Shown piece after piece: positions 7,835-15,625 of a DNA stretch of 64,000 nt. The DNA lies in contig NZ_QRVG01000001.1 in NCBI RefSeq assembly GCF_003459245.1, positions 292,550-356,549 on the forward strand, read 5' to 3'. A program made the position numbers and the translations under genes. Below the pieces are notes generated by a model, which saw only the letters and a program-made list of their open reading frames with translations, had not been told where the DNA came from and searched no databases. Each line of letters starts with the position of its first letter. The first letter of the stretch is position 1. This stretch comes from Collinsella sp. AF23-2. Lineage in GTDB: Bacteria; Actinomycetota; Coriobacteriia; Coriobacteriales; Coriobacteriaceae.

Positions 7835-8554
7835 ATGAAGAGCTTTATTGCCGAGGATTCGTTTTGGGAGCTGTTTCCGCAGGCGGCTGTCGGTGTTGTG
7901 GTCGTAAAGGGCATGAAGCCCGCGGCTCAGATTCCTCAAGAGGACGTGGACGCGATTGCGGCGTTGCTCGACCGCGCCAATATCGATGCGGAGCGTCATC
8001 TGACCAGCGATACTATCAGCGAGAACGCACCGGTCAAGGCATGGCGCGAGGCTTATCGGCTGTTCAAGACCAAAAAGGGCGCGCGTTGCTCAATTGAGAG
8101 CCTGCTCAAGCGCGTGCTCAAGGGCAAACCGGTGGGCCACATTACGCCCGCGGTGGACATCTACAACACGGTGTCGCTGACCTACGCGCTGCCCGTTGGC
8201 GGCGAGGACCTGCATGCGATTGAGGGGGATCTTCGCTTGAAGGTGACTGACGGCGGCGATGCGTTCCTGCCACTTGGCGAGGAAACGGATGACCCGACGC
8301 TGCCCGGCGAGCTCGCCTACATCGATGATGCGGGCGCCGTATGCCGCTGCTGGAACTGGCGCGATGGCGTTCGCACGGCGCTGTCCGACGATTCGGCCGA
8401 TGCATTCCTGGCGATTGAGTGCGTGGAGCCCGAGCGGATGGGGGATTGCCAGGCTGCCGTTGATCGTCTCGCCGAGTTGCTCGAGCGCTATCTGGGAGCG
8501 ACGGTTGTCGTTAAGACGCTTGTGACCCGCGACAATCCCTGCGTGGAACTGTAG
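7835..8554 (+). CDS. B3/B4 domain protein (stand-alone tRNA-synthetase-like domain)
   Basis: A 239-residue protein resembling the B3/B4 domain of the phenylalanyl-tRNA synthetase beta chain, here free-standing. Typical stretches are NAPVKAWREAYRLF, GARCSIESLLKRVLKG and DIYNTVSLTYALPVGGED in the first half. Stand-alone members are thought to act on aminoacyl-tRNA or in amino-acid metabolism, but function here is inferred only. The start at 7835 is chosen over the ATG at 7820 because GAAGGGAGA precedes it. A long leader with a terminator-like hairpin lies upstream. Confidence 0.8.
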   Translation: MKSFIAEDSFWELFPQAAVGVVVVKGMKPAAQIPQEDVDAIAALLDRANIDAERHLTSDTISENAPVKAWREAYRLFKTKKGARCSIESLLKRVLKGKPVGHITPAVDIYNTVSLTYALPVGGEDLHAIEGDLRLKVTDGGDAFLPLGEETDDPTLPGELAYIDDAGAVCRCWNWRDGVRTALSDDSADAFLAIECVEPERMGDCQAAVDRLAELLERYLGATVVVKTLVTRDNPCVEL

Positions 8555-8582
8555 CGACGCCTGCGGATCATGTTCGCCGGTC

Positions 8583-8623
8583 AAAACCACTACAAAGGTG
8601 CCTGTCCCCTTTGTGGTGGTTTT
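8583..8623. repeat. AAACCACCACAAAGG hairpin, copy 2 (terminator-like)
   Basis: Same 15-base stem (one change, CACTAC), loop in the opposite orientation (GGTGCCTGTCCCC), followed by TTTT. It lies 28 bases after the B3/B4 gene stop and may terminate it. Confidence 0.8.
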
Positions 8624-8727
8624 TATGTTGATGGGTTAACAAATGGGATATTTGGGTATGGGTGTTGCCTCGTGCGGCTAAGATGTTTACCCGTTAGCAT
8701 CATGTAAGCGAAAGGCGGTCGTCTCCC

Positions 8728-9177
8728 ATGCAGCAGAACGACGAGACACGTTTTGAGGACTTTGTCGGACTGATCAGCGGGCTCTACAAGGAGATCCAGC
8801 GCATTAAGACATCCGAGGGCGCAAGGCTGGGCCTCAAGGGCTCCGACGTTATGTGCCTGTACTATCTTGAGCGCAGCAAGGACGGCCTGACTGGCGCTGA
8901 CCTGGCTCGCATGGCAGGCGTGACCCGTGCCGCCGTCTCGCGCACGCTCGCGCATCTGGAGGAGGGCGGCTACGTCGAGGTCGACGACTCGGGTGATGCG
9001 GCCGTTAAGTATCGTGCCCCGGTGCGCCTGACCGCTCTGGGCGGCGAGAGCATGAGCGAGGCGGACCGCATCATTCGCGAGGTGCTCGACACCACCGGTA
9101 AGGCTATGGGTGTGGAGCAGCGCGAGCAGATGTATGCGTCGCTGCGTACGATTCTCAACACCCTGCGTGAGATCTAA
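8728..9177 (+). CDS. MarR-family transcriptional regulator
   Basis: A 149-residue winged-helix protein of MarR size. The recognition helix region GADLARMAGVTRAAVSRTLAHLEEGGYVEVDD lies around residues 50-82, and long helices at both ends would form the dimer. GCGAAAGGCGGTCGTCTCCC precedes the ATG. An imperfect dyad GCTAA...TTAGC at about 8678-8699 just before the gene may be its own operator. It is followed after about 120 bases by the DegV gene in the same direction, possibly cotranscribed. Effector and targets unknown. Confidence 0.85.
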   Translation: MQQNDETRFEDFVGLISGLYKEIQRIKTSEGARLGLKGSDVMCLYYLERSKDGLTGADLARMAGVTRAAVSRTLAHLEEGGYVEVDDSGDAAVKYRAPVRLTALGGESMSEADRIIREVLDTTGKAMGVEQREQMYASLRTILNTLREI

Positions 9178-9296
9178 GGCCGCCAAGGCATTTGCTTCCC
9201 ATTAAAAACTGCATCGTCCCGTTTGAGCGCGTATGCCGTGCCGGGACATTGCTGTCAAAATTCCCTGCGCGAGACCTGCGCAAGAAAGGATTCGCT

Positions 9297-10151
9297 ATGT
9301 CCGTCCGCATTATTACCGATTCCGCCAGCGATATGTCGCCGGCGGAGCACCCGGCGCTGTCCGTCTTGCCGCTGTCCGTTACCTTTGGCACCGATGTGTA
9401 TATGGATGGCGTCGATATCGATCACCAGCGCTTTTACGAGATGCTCGTGGAGCGCGACGAGCTGCCCAAGACCGGTCAGGTCAACCCGTACGCCTTTTCG
9501 CAGGCGATTGCCGAAGCACGTGAGGCCGGCGACGAGGCGGTGATTATTACCGTGGGTGCCAAACTTTCGGGGACCAATCAGAGCGCCCGTACCGCACTTG
9601 CCGAGGCGCCGGGCGGCGACGTGTATGTGGTTGATAGCAATAACGTTACCCTGGGTGAGCGCGTGCTGGTCGAGTATGCCCTGCGCCTAGTGGACGAGGG
9701 CCAGGGCGCGGCCCAGATCGCGGCGGCTGTCGAGGCCGTCCGTGACCGCGTGGTGGTTATTGGTCTGCTCGAGACGCTGGAGTACCTGGTGCGCGGCGGT
9801 CGCCTGTCTGCTGCTGCCGGTGCCGTGGGTACGCTGCTCAACGTAAAGCCTGTTGTGGCTGCCGAGGACGGTCTGATCGTGCAGCTGGGCAAGGCGCGCG
9901 GTTCCAAGAACGGACGTAACCTGCTCAACCAGAAGGTCGAAAAGGCAGGCGGCATCGACTTTTCCATGCCGCTGGCGCTCGGCTATACGGGCCTTTCGGA
10001 TGCGGTGCTCAAGAAGTATATCGAGGACAGCGCGGCACTGTGGGCTGGCCACACCGAGGGCGAACTGCCCGTTCACACCATCGGTGCCACCATCGGCACC
10101 CATGTAGGCCCCGGCGCCGTAGCCGTGGCCTTCTTCCAGCCCGTTAACTAG
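9297..10151 (+). CDS. DegV family fatty-acid-binding protein
   Basis: A 284-residue protein of the DegV/FakB fold, which binds one fatty acid and presents it to a FakA-type kinase for phospholipid synthesis. The N-terminal RIITDSASDMS and the GAKLSGTNQSARTA stretch around residue 85, and VRGGRLSAAAGAVGTLLNVKP around 165, are characteristic. The start at 9297 follows AGAAAGGATTCGCT; the open frame further upstream lacks a convincing start. No FakA gene is seen in the window. It follows the MarR gene, which might control lipid use, an inference only. Confidence 0.88.
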   Translation: MSVRIITDSASDMSPAEHPALSVLPLSVTFGTDVYMDGVDIDHQRFYEMLVERDELPKTGQVNPYAFSQAIAEAREAGDEAVIITVGAKLSGTNQSARTALAEAPGGDVYVVDSNNVTLGERVLVEYALRLVDEGQGAAQIAAAVEAVRDRVVVIGLLETLEYLVRGGRLSAAAGAVGTLLNVKPVVAAEDGLIVQLGKARGSKNGRNLLNQKVEKAGGIDFSMPLALGYTGLSDAVLKKYIEDSAALWAGHTEGELPVHTIGATIGTHVGPGAVAVAFFQPVN

Positions 10152-10161
10152 CCCACCTGCC

Positions 10162-10201
10162 AAAACCACCACAAAGGGGACAGGCACCTTTGTGGTGGTT
10201 T
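10162..10201. repeat. AAACCACCACAAAGG hairpin, copy 3 (terminator-like)
   Basis: Perfect 15-base stem around GGGACAGGCAC, starting 11 bases after the DegV stop and only 30 bases before the MGMT-like start. Same orientation as copy 1. Confidence 0.8.
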
Positions 10202-10230
10202 ATGCTATTCCGGGTGGAAGGGAGCGAGCA

Positions 10231-10551
10231 ATGGCGTCTGAGGGCTTTTTTGAGCGGGTGTACGAGGTGGTCGAGCAGATTCCCGAGGGGATGGTCGCCA
10301 CGTATGGTCAGGTGGCGCTGCTTGCTGGACGTCCACGAAGTGCGCGGTACGTGGGGTATGCCCTGCATGGCAATCCGCGCCCCGGCGAGAGTCCCTGTCA
10401 CCGCGTGGTGTTTGCCGATGGCCGCATATGCGATGGTTTTGCTTTTGGCGGTCCCGATGCTCAACGTGAGCTTTTGCTAGGGGAGGGTGTGGCGTTTAAG
10501 GACGACATGCACGTCGACTTGGCCGCCTGTCGCTGGCCTGCAGGGCTCTAG
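10231..10551 (+). CDS. MGMT-family methylated-DNA-cysteine alkyltransferase-like protein
   Basis: A 106-residue single MGMT domain. The helix-turn-helix-like FFERVYEVVEQIPEGMVATYGQVA is followed by the arginine finger region RPRSARYVGYAL and the active-site motif PCHRV with cysteine 56. It probably transfers O6-alkyl groups from guanine to itself. Lengths near 100 are usual for alkyltransferase-like proteins, which normally have tryptophan in place of cysteine. The cysteine here suggests a real or ancestral activity. The ATG at 10231 is chosen because GGAAGGGAG precedes it. Confidence 0.85.
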   Translation: MASEGFFERVYEVVEQIPEGMVATYGQVALLAGRPRSARYVGYALHGNPRPGESPCHRVVFADGRICDGFAFGGPDAQRELLLGEGVAFKDDMHVDLAACRWPAGL

Positions 10552-10568
10552 CGGCTCTGCCGTGGCTT

Positions 10569-10608
10569 AAACCACCACAAAGGTGCCTATCCCCTTTGTG
10601 GTGGTTTT
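10569..10608. repeat. AAACCACCACAAAGG hairpin, copy 4 (terminator-like)
   Basis: Perfect 15-base stem with the GTGCCTATCCC loop (one change from GTGCCTGTCCC), 17 bases after the MGMT-like gene. The T-run follows. Confidence 0.8.
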
Positions 10609-10788
10609 GGCAGGTTTACCGAGGTTAACTTATGGAGAAGGTATGGCGGCGCGGTTTGTCGCAGCAAAGTAAACCACGGTGAACTATATTGTTTTCAGCA
10701 ACGGAGCAGGCAATAGGCGATGAAAAAGCCTGCCCTGTTGAGTTTGATTCGCATTCCTCCCCTCTGTGCGATTCAACGGTGTACTTCG

Positions 10789-10830
10789 GGAACAGGCCCG
10801 CTGGCAACTATCTGCCAGCGGGCCTGTTCC
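10789..10830. terminator. Perfect 18-bp hairpin between the MGMT-like gene and trpS
   Basis: Arms 10789-10806 and 10813-10830 are exact inverses of 18 bases (GGAACAGGCCCGCTGGCA) with a six-base loop ACTATC. It lies 53 bases beyond the trpS stop. Neither side has a clear T-run, so it may stop transcription by another route or act as a 3-prime stabilising structure. The rest of the 10609-10788 gap shows no gene. Confidence 0.6.
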
Positions 10831-10882
10831 TGTTTCGGTGAGGATTCAGCCTCACCGTCTATGTTGTGCGAAGGCGCTTTGC

Positions 10883-11932
10883 CTAGTACACCATGCCCAT
10901 GGCGTCCTGAACCTCGGCCAGGGTCTGCTCGGCAATCTCGTTGGCGCGACGGTTGCCCTCGTGCAGCACGTCCTTCACATAGTCCAGATCGTTCTCATAG
11001 CGCTGACGACGCTCGCGGATCGGCGCGAAGTACTCGTTGACGGCCTCGGTCACGTACTTCTTGAGCTGGCCGGAGCCGCCCATGCCAATCTCCTCGGCAA
11101 TTTCGACCTCGGAACGGCCGGTGCAGATGGCGGCGGTTGAAAGCAGGCCGGACACGCCGGGGCGGTTCTCGGGATCGAACGTGATCATGCGCTCGGAGTC
11201 GGTCTGGCTCTTCTTGATGCGCTTGGCCGTCTCCTCGGCGGTCATCGAGATGTTGATGGCGTTACCGTAGCTCTTGCTCATCTTGCGACCGTCCAGGCCC
11301 GGCAGCAGCGGGGTCTCGGACAGCAGTGCGTCGACCTCGGGGAACACCTTGCCGTAGCGGTTGTTAAAGCGGCGGGCGATGGTGCGGGTGAGCTCGATGT
11401 GCGGCAGCTGGTCGCGACCGACGGGCACCACGTTGCCCTTGCAGAACAGGATGTCGCAGGCCTGGTGCACCGGGTAGGTGAGCAGAAGGCCGGTGAGCTC
11501 GTGGCCCGAGGCCTCCATCTCGGCCTTTACCGTGGGGTTGCGCGCCAGCTCGGCCTCTGAGACCAGCGACAGGAACGGCAGCATGAGCTGGTTGGCGGCG
11601 GGCACGGCGGAGTGCGCGTAGATCATGGTCTTGTCGGGGTCGATGCCGCAGGCAAGGTAGTCCATGACCATGTTGTACACGTTGTCCTGGATGTGCTCGG
11701 TCGTGTCGCGGTCAGTGATGACTTGGTAGTCGGCGATGAGCACGTTGGTCTTGGCGCCCATGTTCTGCAGCTCAACACGGCCCTTGAGGGTGCCGAAGTA
11801 GTGACCCAGGTGCAGACGGCCGGTGGGGCGGTCGCCGGTGAGCATGGTGAACTTCTCGGGCGTTTTGGCCAGGCCCTCGCGAATGGCGTTGCTCTTTTGC
11901 AGCGCGACTTCGTAGCTGTTCTCGTTTGGCAT
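10883..11932 (-). CDS. trpS: Tryptophan--tRNA ligase
   Basis: A 349-residue class I aminoacyl-tRNA synthetase that charges tRNA-Trp. The ATP-binding HIGH equivalent is GRLHLGHYFG around residue 35 and the KMSKS loop is DGRKMSKSYGNAI around 220. Intermediate motifs such as TYPVHQACDILFCKGNVVPVG fit TrpRS. The start at 11932 is chosen because GGAGCAATC precedes it and the homologous N-terminus begins there; the longer open frame upstream is not needed. No obvious T-box or leader peptide is seen upstream. Confidence 0.95.
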   Translation of the reverse strand: MPNENSYEVALQKSNAIREGLAKTPEKFTMLTGDRPTGRLHLGHYFGTLKGRVELQNMGAKTNVLIADYQVITDRDTTEHIQDNVYNMVMDYLACGIDPDKTMIYAHSAVPAANQLMLPFLSLVSEAELARNPTVKAEMEASGHELTGLLLTYPVHQACDILFCKGNVVPVGRDQLPHIELTRTIARRFNNRYGKVFPEVDALLSETPLLPGLDGRKMSKSYGNAINISMTAEETAKRIKKSQTDSERMITFDPENRPGVSGLLSTAAICTGRSEVEIAEEIGMGGSGQLKKYVTEAVNEYFAPIRERRQRYENDLDYVKDVLHEGNRRANEIAEQTLAEVQDAMGMVY

Positions 11933-12091
11933 GATTGCTCCTAACGTATGTTCATGGGTCAAGATGATAACGCGTTTATTGGAGGGGCGGGGCGTAAGTA
12001 GGCGAGGGGCTGGCAAGGGGTGGCTTACGCGATTGATGCGATGTAGTTGCACTTGGTCAGCGATGCCTTGACACATTCTCGGCAGCTTACC

Positions 12092-13291
12092 CTAGAGCTT
12101 GTGGTGGCGCTCTTCCTTACGTTCCTCGGCTGCCTGCTCCTCCTGCTTAAAGGCGGGGTCGTCGGGGGTGACGAGCTCATCCTCGTGCGTGCGCTTGTTG
12201 TAATGGTGGCGCAGCACGGGCTCAAACAGATGTAGATGCTTGGCAAAGGCCGCCGAGCCAATGGCGAGCACGGTAAAGATGAGCACGCGCATGGGCACCT
12301 CGACCTGGTTGATCGCGGCGGCGCCGGCCGAAAGCATAATGCACCAGGCATAGATGAGCAGCACAGCCTGCTTTTGGTTGTAGCCCTCTTGGATCAGGCG
12401 GTGGTGGATGTGGCCCTTGTCGGCCTGCCCGATGCTAATGTGGGCGCGCTTGCGGCGCACGATGGCGCTAAACGTGTCGATGATGGGCACGCCGGCAACG
12501 ATGAGCGGGATGATAAGCGAGGTGAGCGCGGCGGTGCGGCTCACGTTGAGTAGCGAGATGGAGCCCAGCGCAAAGCCCAGAAGCAGCGACCCCGAGTCGC
12601 CCAAGAAGATGCTTGCGGGGTTGAAGTTGTAGCGCAAAAAGGCCAGACAGGCGCCAAAGAGCGCAATGGAGAGCGCGGCGGCGTCGATGCGGCCCGAGAG
12701 AACGGCCATCGAAAACATGGTGAACGACGCGATGCCGCAGATGCCCGTGGCTAAGCCGTCGAGGCCGTCGATGAGGTTAATGATGTTGGTGAATGCCACC
12801 AGATAGATCACGGTGATGGGGTAGGCGAGCCATCCGAGCATGATTTCGCCGGGGGCAAACGGGTTGACGATGACGCCGATGCGCAGGCCACCCACGCAGG
12901 CGATGAGCGCAGCGAGGACCTGTCCGGCCAGCTTTTGCTTGGGCTTGAGCTGGAAGACGTCGTCGATAGCGCCGGTCGCAAAGATGACGGTAAAAGAAAG
13001 CGCAAGTATGGGGTAGCTGATGTGCAGACGGGGGTGGGGCACCAAAACGGGCGGCCAACCCAGGTACCAGGTGCCTAGGATTTGCACAATACAGGCAACG
13101 ACCAGGCCCAAAAACACCGCCGTTCCGCCCAAACGCGGGATGGGCTTGGTGTTGATGCGGCGCTTGGAAGGATAGTCGACGGCGTCGAGCTTAATTGCCA
13201 AGCGCTTGACCAGGGGCACCATGAGGAAGGTCGTGATAAAGGCCGCCGCTGCCACGCATAGGTACGGTATGTAGCTCGGGGATGAAGCCAT
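12092..13291 (-). CDS. Undecaprenyl-phosphate sugar-1-phosphate transferase (MraY/WecA family)
   Basis: A 399-residue polytopic enzyme of glycosyltransferase family 4. It moves a sugar-1-phosphate, probably GlcNAc-1-P, from UDP-sugar onto undecaprenyl phosphate to begin teichoic acid or surface-polysaccharide synthesis. Signature stretches are RRINTKPIPRLGG near 45, the metal site GAIDDVFQLKPKQKLAGQ around 110, NIINLIDGLDGLATG around 170, GDSGSLLLGFALG, and HIHHRLI. About ten membrane helices precede an acidic C-terminal tail. The ATG at 13291 begins right before the first helix. WecA/TagO-type is more likely than MraY because of the HIHHRL motif and the location outside a mur cluster. Confidence 0.88.
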   Translation of the reverse strand: MASSPSYIPYLCVAAAAFITTFLMVPLVKRLAIKLDAVDYPSKRRINTKPIPRLGGTAVFLGLVVACIVQILGTWYLGWPPVLVPHPRLHISYPILALSFTVIFATGAIDDVFQLKPKQKLAGQVLAALIACVGGLRIGVIVNPFAPGEIMLGWLAYPITVIYLVAFTNIINLIDGLDGLATGICGIASFTMFSMAVLSGRIDAAALSIALFGACLAFLRYNFNPASIFLGDSGSLLLGFALGSISLLNVSRTAALTSLIIPLIVAGVPIIDTFSAIVRRKRAHISIGQADKGHIHHRLIQEGYNQKQAVLLIYAWCIMLSAGAAAINQVEVPMRVLIFTVLAIGSAAFAKHLHLFEPVLRHHYNKRTHEDELVTPDDPAFKQEEQAAEERKEERHHKL

Positions 13292-13482
13292 GAATCTAAA
13301 AACCGCCAAGCGTCGAAGGAAAAGGTCAAAGGTTGCTAAGCGCAAAGGGCATAGCCGAACCATGATACTCGACCAAGGGGGGTGCATGGAATTGCACGCA
13401 GCGATAATCACGCGCTTACCAGATATTGGGATGTTGTCGATGGATTGTCGGGATACCGGCGGGGATCCATATGGGCTGTAAT

Positions 13483-13509
13483 GGTGGTTTTCGGCAAATA
13501 AAAACCACC
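13483..13509. repeat. Inverted variant of the GGTGGTTTT/AAAACCACC arms
   Basis: GGTGGTTTT at 13483-13491 and AAAACCACC at 13501-13509 form a hairpin whose arms match the ends of the six AAACCACC hairpins but in swapped order. It lies next to the candidate structured RNA on the minus strand. Confidence 0.45.
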
Positions 13510-13526
13510 CCCCACGTTACGAAAAT

Positions 13527-13680
13527 GAACCCACCTAAAACAGGTGGGTGCCCTCATCGACTGTTCCAGCGTCCTTAACAACGAAGGATACCTGTACTAG
13601 GTACGACTGTGTGGGCTCCCTAAATAAACGCGACGGTTCACCCAGTTGCTCCGCGGGGGGCGGAATACCTACATCATAAA
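13527..13680 (-). ncRNA. Candidate structured RNA, possibly 6S RNA
   Basis: No gene explains 13292-13815, yet the minus strand has a TATGAT box near 13671-13676 and about 150 bases with paired segments. It ends in a hairpin ACCCACCT-gtttt-AGGTGGGT (13529-13549) followed by TCATTTT. The 3-prime end resembles that of 6S RNAs of Gram-positive bacteria, which bind RNA polymerase. I cannot fold it here, so the 6S identity is a guess from the pattern; the boundaries are approximate. Confidence 0.4.
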
Positions 13681-13815
13681 GCGGCACTTTATCGATTCCA
13701 GTCTTGACATTACAAAAATCGTGTCGGACGATTACGGCGCCTTGGGCTCGAGCCGTCTGTGCGGTTGGTCCCTTTACGTTTGAGCTGCTGAATCGTTGTT
13801 TTGGAGCATGTTTTT

Positions 13816-14754
13816 ATGCCGACGCCGTTGACCGAACTTTTTTCGCCCGCCTGCCATTTGTGTCCGCGCCGTTGCGGTGCGGTGCGCGACGAGGGTGCGC
13901 ACGGCGTATGCGGTGCCGATGACACGCTCAAGGTGGCCCGCGCGGCGCTTCATATGTGGGAGGAGCCGCCTATCTCGGGCGAGGCCGGTTCGGGCACGAT
14001 CTTCTTTAGCGGCTGCTCGCTCAAATGTATCTATTGCCAGAACCACGAGATCTCGACGGGCAATTTTGGGCTTGAGATTTCGCCCGAGCGCCTGGTCGAG
14101 ATTATGCTGGAGCTGCAGGACCAAGGTGCCAATAACATCAATCTGGTGACGGCGACGCATTATGCTCACCTGCTGCCGGCCGCGATTGCCGCAGCTCGGG
14201 AGCGCGGACTGGTCATTCCAATCGTCTACAACACGAGCGGTTATGAGCGTGCGAGTGCCGTGGCGGCGCTCGGCGATTTGGTCGACGTGTGGCTTACGGA
14301 CTTTAAATATGCCGATGCCGGGCTTGCGCAGTCGCTTTCTCATATTAAGGACTACCCGCGCGTGGCCGTGTCGGGTCTGGCCCAGATGGCGCGCGAGATT
14401 GAGCGCCGCGGGGGAGAGCTGGTAGACGAGGACGGGCTCATGAGGCGCGGCATAATCGTGCGTCATCTGGTGCTGCCGGGGCATGCGGACGATTCGTGCC
14501 GCGTGTTGGACCTGGTGTGGCAGACGGTGGGCGACGTGCCGATCTCGGTCATGAACCAGTACACGCCCAATGCCCTCATGCGCGAACAAGGCGGCGACCT
14601 GGCGCGCGCCGTGACGCGCGAGGAGTACGAGCAGGTGCTCGACCATGCCGACGACCTGGGCTTTACGACGATGTTTTGGCAAGAAGGCGGCGCGGTAGAC
14701 GAGAGCTTTACCCCGGCGTTCGACACCACCGGCGTCCTCACCAGCGCAAAGTAG
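13816..14754 (+). CDS. Radical SAM protein, pyruvate formate-lyase activase-like (PflX type)
   Basis: A 312-residue enzyme with the radical SAM cluster motif CSLKCIYC around residue 72, which binds a 4Fe-4S cluster and SAM. A further cysteine set lies at the N-terminus (CHLCPRRCG, VCG). The architecture is that of the PflX/YfmL-like group of uncharacterised activases, often with glycyl-radical partners, though none is in the window. The ATG at 13816 is preceded by GGAG with nine bases spacing. The upstream TTGACA near 13704 could be a -35 box. The partner and substrate are unknown. Confidence 0.82.
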   Translation: MPTPLTELFSPACHLCPRRCGAVRDEGAHGVCGADDTLKVARAALHMWEEPPISGEAGSGTIFFSGCSLKCIYCQNHEISTGNFGLEISPERLVEIMLELQDQGANNINLVTATHYAHLLPAAIAAARERGLVIPIVYNTSGYERASAVAALGDLVDVWLTDFKYADAGLAQSLSHIKDYPRVAVSGLAQMAREIERRGGELVDEDGLMRRGIIVRHLVLPGHADDSCRVLDLVWQTVGDVPISVMNQYTPNALMREQGGDLARAVTREEYEQVLDHADDLGFTTMFWQEGGAVDESFTPAFDTTGVLTSAK

Positions 14755-14764
14755 CGCGTTCGCC

Positions 14765-14842
14765 GATGATTTTTCTGGGACGGGGATTATAAAATCATTC
14801 GGTACACAATGTTTTTTTAATCCCCGTCCCAGAAAAATCATC
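14765..14842. repeat. Perfect 25-bp inverted repeat with GGGACGGGG core
   Basis: Arms 14765-14789 and 14818-14842 are exact inverses over 25 bases; the core is TCTGGGACGGGGATTA. The 28-base centre is AT-rich. It begins 11 bases after the radical SAM gene and could terminate it in both directions. Part of the sequence recurs at 3761-3792. Confidence 0.75.
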
Positions 14843-14907
14843 GAGAGGATCGCCTGCTCGAAAAGTTGTCAAAATAGCCGCGCCCCAAAAAGACTGATTA
14901 TTGGGCG

Positions 14908-14935
14908 TTGACAGTTGGCGAGCCGTAGGTAAAAT
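14908..14935 (+). promoter_or_regulatory. Promoter of the tRNA-Ala gene
   Basis: TTGACA at 14908-14913 and TAAAAT at 14930-14935 with a 16-base spacer, ending 13 bases before the mature tRNA. This is one of the closest matches to the consensus vegetative promoter in the window. Confidence 0.75.
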
Positions 14936-14948
14936 ATCGACTTGTCCT

Positions 14949-15021
14949 GGGGACGTAGCTCAGTTGGGAGAGCGCTGCCGTCGCATGGCAGAGGCCGAGG
15001 GTTCGACTCCCTTCGTCTCCA
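14949..15021 (+). tRNA. tRNA-Ala (anticodon CGC)
   Basis: A 73-base cloverleaf. The acceptor GGGGACG pairs with CGTCTCC; the D arm is GCTCAGTTGGGAGAGC. The anticodon stem CTGCC/GGCAG holds the loop GTCGCAT with anticodon CGC, and the T arm is GAGGGTTCGACTCCC... The bases after the discriminator A are CCC, so the CCA end is not encoded and must be added. Confidence 0.95.
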
Positions 15022-15035
15022 CCCTTGGGTTTGAT

Positions 15036-15067
15036 AAGCCGCTGACATTGTGTCGGCGGCTTTTTTT
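15036..15067 (+). terminator. Intrinsic terminator after tRNA-Ala
   Basis: GCCGC-T-GACA / TGTC-G-GCGGC stem followed by TTTTTTT, immediately downstream of the tRNA. Confidence 0.8.
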
Positions 15068-15085
15068 AAAAGAAAGGGCTGTACC

Positions 15086-15544
15086 ATGGCCGAGCTTGAG
15101 TCCCAACCACTGTCTGCCGAGGAACGCGCCGAGTTGGAAGAGCTCCGCGCCGAGAAAGCTCGTCGCGAGGCCCAGGAAGAGGCACGCCGCGAGCGTGAGG
15201 AGTTGGCCGCCCTGCGTGCCGAGCGCGAGAAGGCCGAGGAGGCCGCTGCGAAGGTTGCATCCGAGCCCAAGCCCGCGCCCGCACCCAAGCCCGCTGCTGC
15301 GAAGCCTGCACCTGCCGCGCCCAAACCTCAGCCTAAAAAGGCCGCTCGTCCCAAGTCCGTCGATCCCAAGCCGAGCCGTGACGAGATGAGCTTTGCCCAG
15401 CGCATGGTTACCTCCAAGGAGCCTGCGGGTGAGAACGAGATCCCCGGTATGGCGCCGGCTCAAAAAATCATCATTGTCCTTGCCCTCATCGCGTTTGTCA
15501 TCTTTATGGGCTACACGATCCTGACCAGCATGGGCCTGCTTTAG
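15086..15544 (+). CDS. Coiled-coil, proline/alanine-rich tail-anchored membrane protein (unknown function)
   Basis: A 152-residue protein that I do not assign to a family. Residues 5-60 are a highly charged Glu/Arg helix likely to form a coiled coil. Residues 60-95 are a Pro/Ala/Lys linker (PAPAPKPAAAKPAPAAPKP). A conserved-looking EMSFAQRMVTSKEPAGENEIPGM segment and one C-terminal membrane helix (residues 130-150) follow. It would sit in the membrane by its tail with the coiled coil inside the cell. The ATG follows GAAAGGGCTGTACC. It is located between tRNA-Ala and the NAPRTase gene. Confidence 0.75.
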   Translation: MAELESQPLSAEERAELEELRAEKARREAQEEARREREELAALRAEREKAEEAAAKVASEPKPAPAPKPAAAKPAPAAPKPQPKKAARPKSVDPKPSRDEMSFAQRMVTSKEPAGENEIPGMAPAQKIIIVLALIAFVIFMGYTILTSMGLL

Positions 15545-15625
15545 CCTGTTCGCGCTGGGCTCCATGCCCGCACGCCCGCCTCGCCAACCCTCAACCTCTG
15601 CACAACGCATCCGAAAGGTCGCCCC

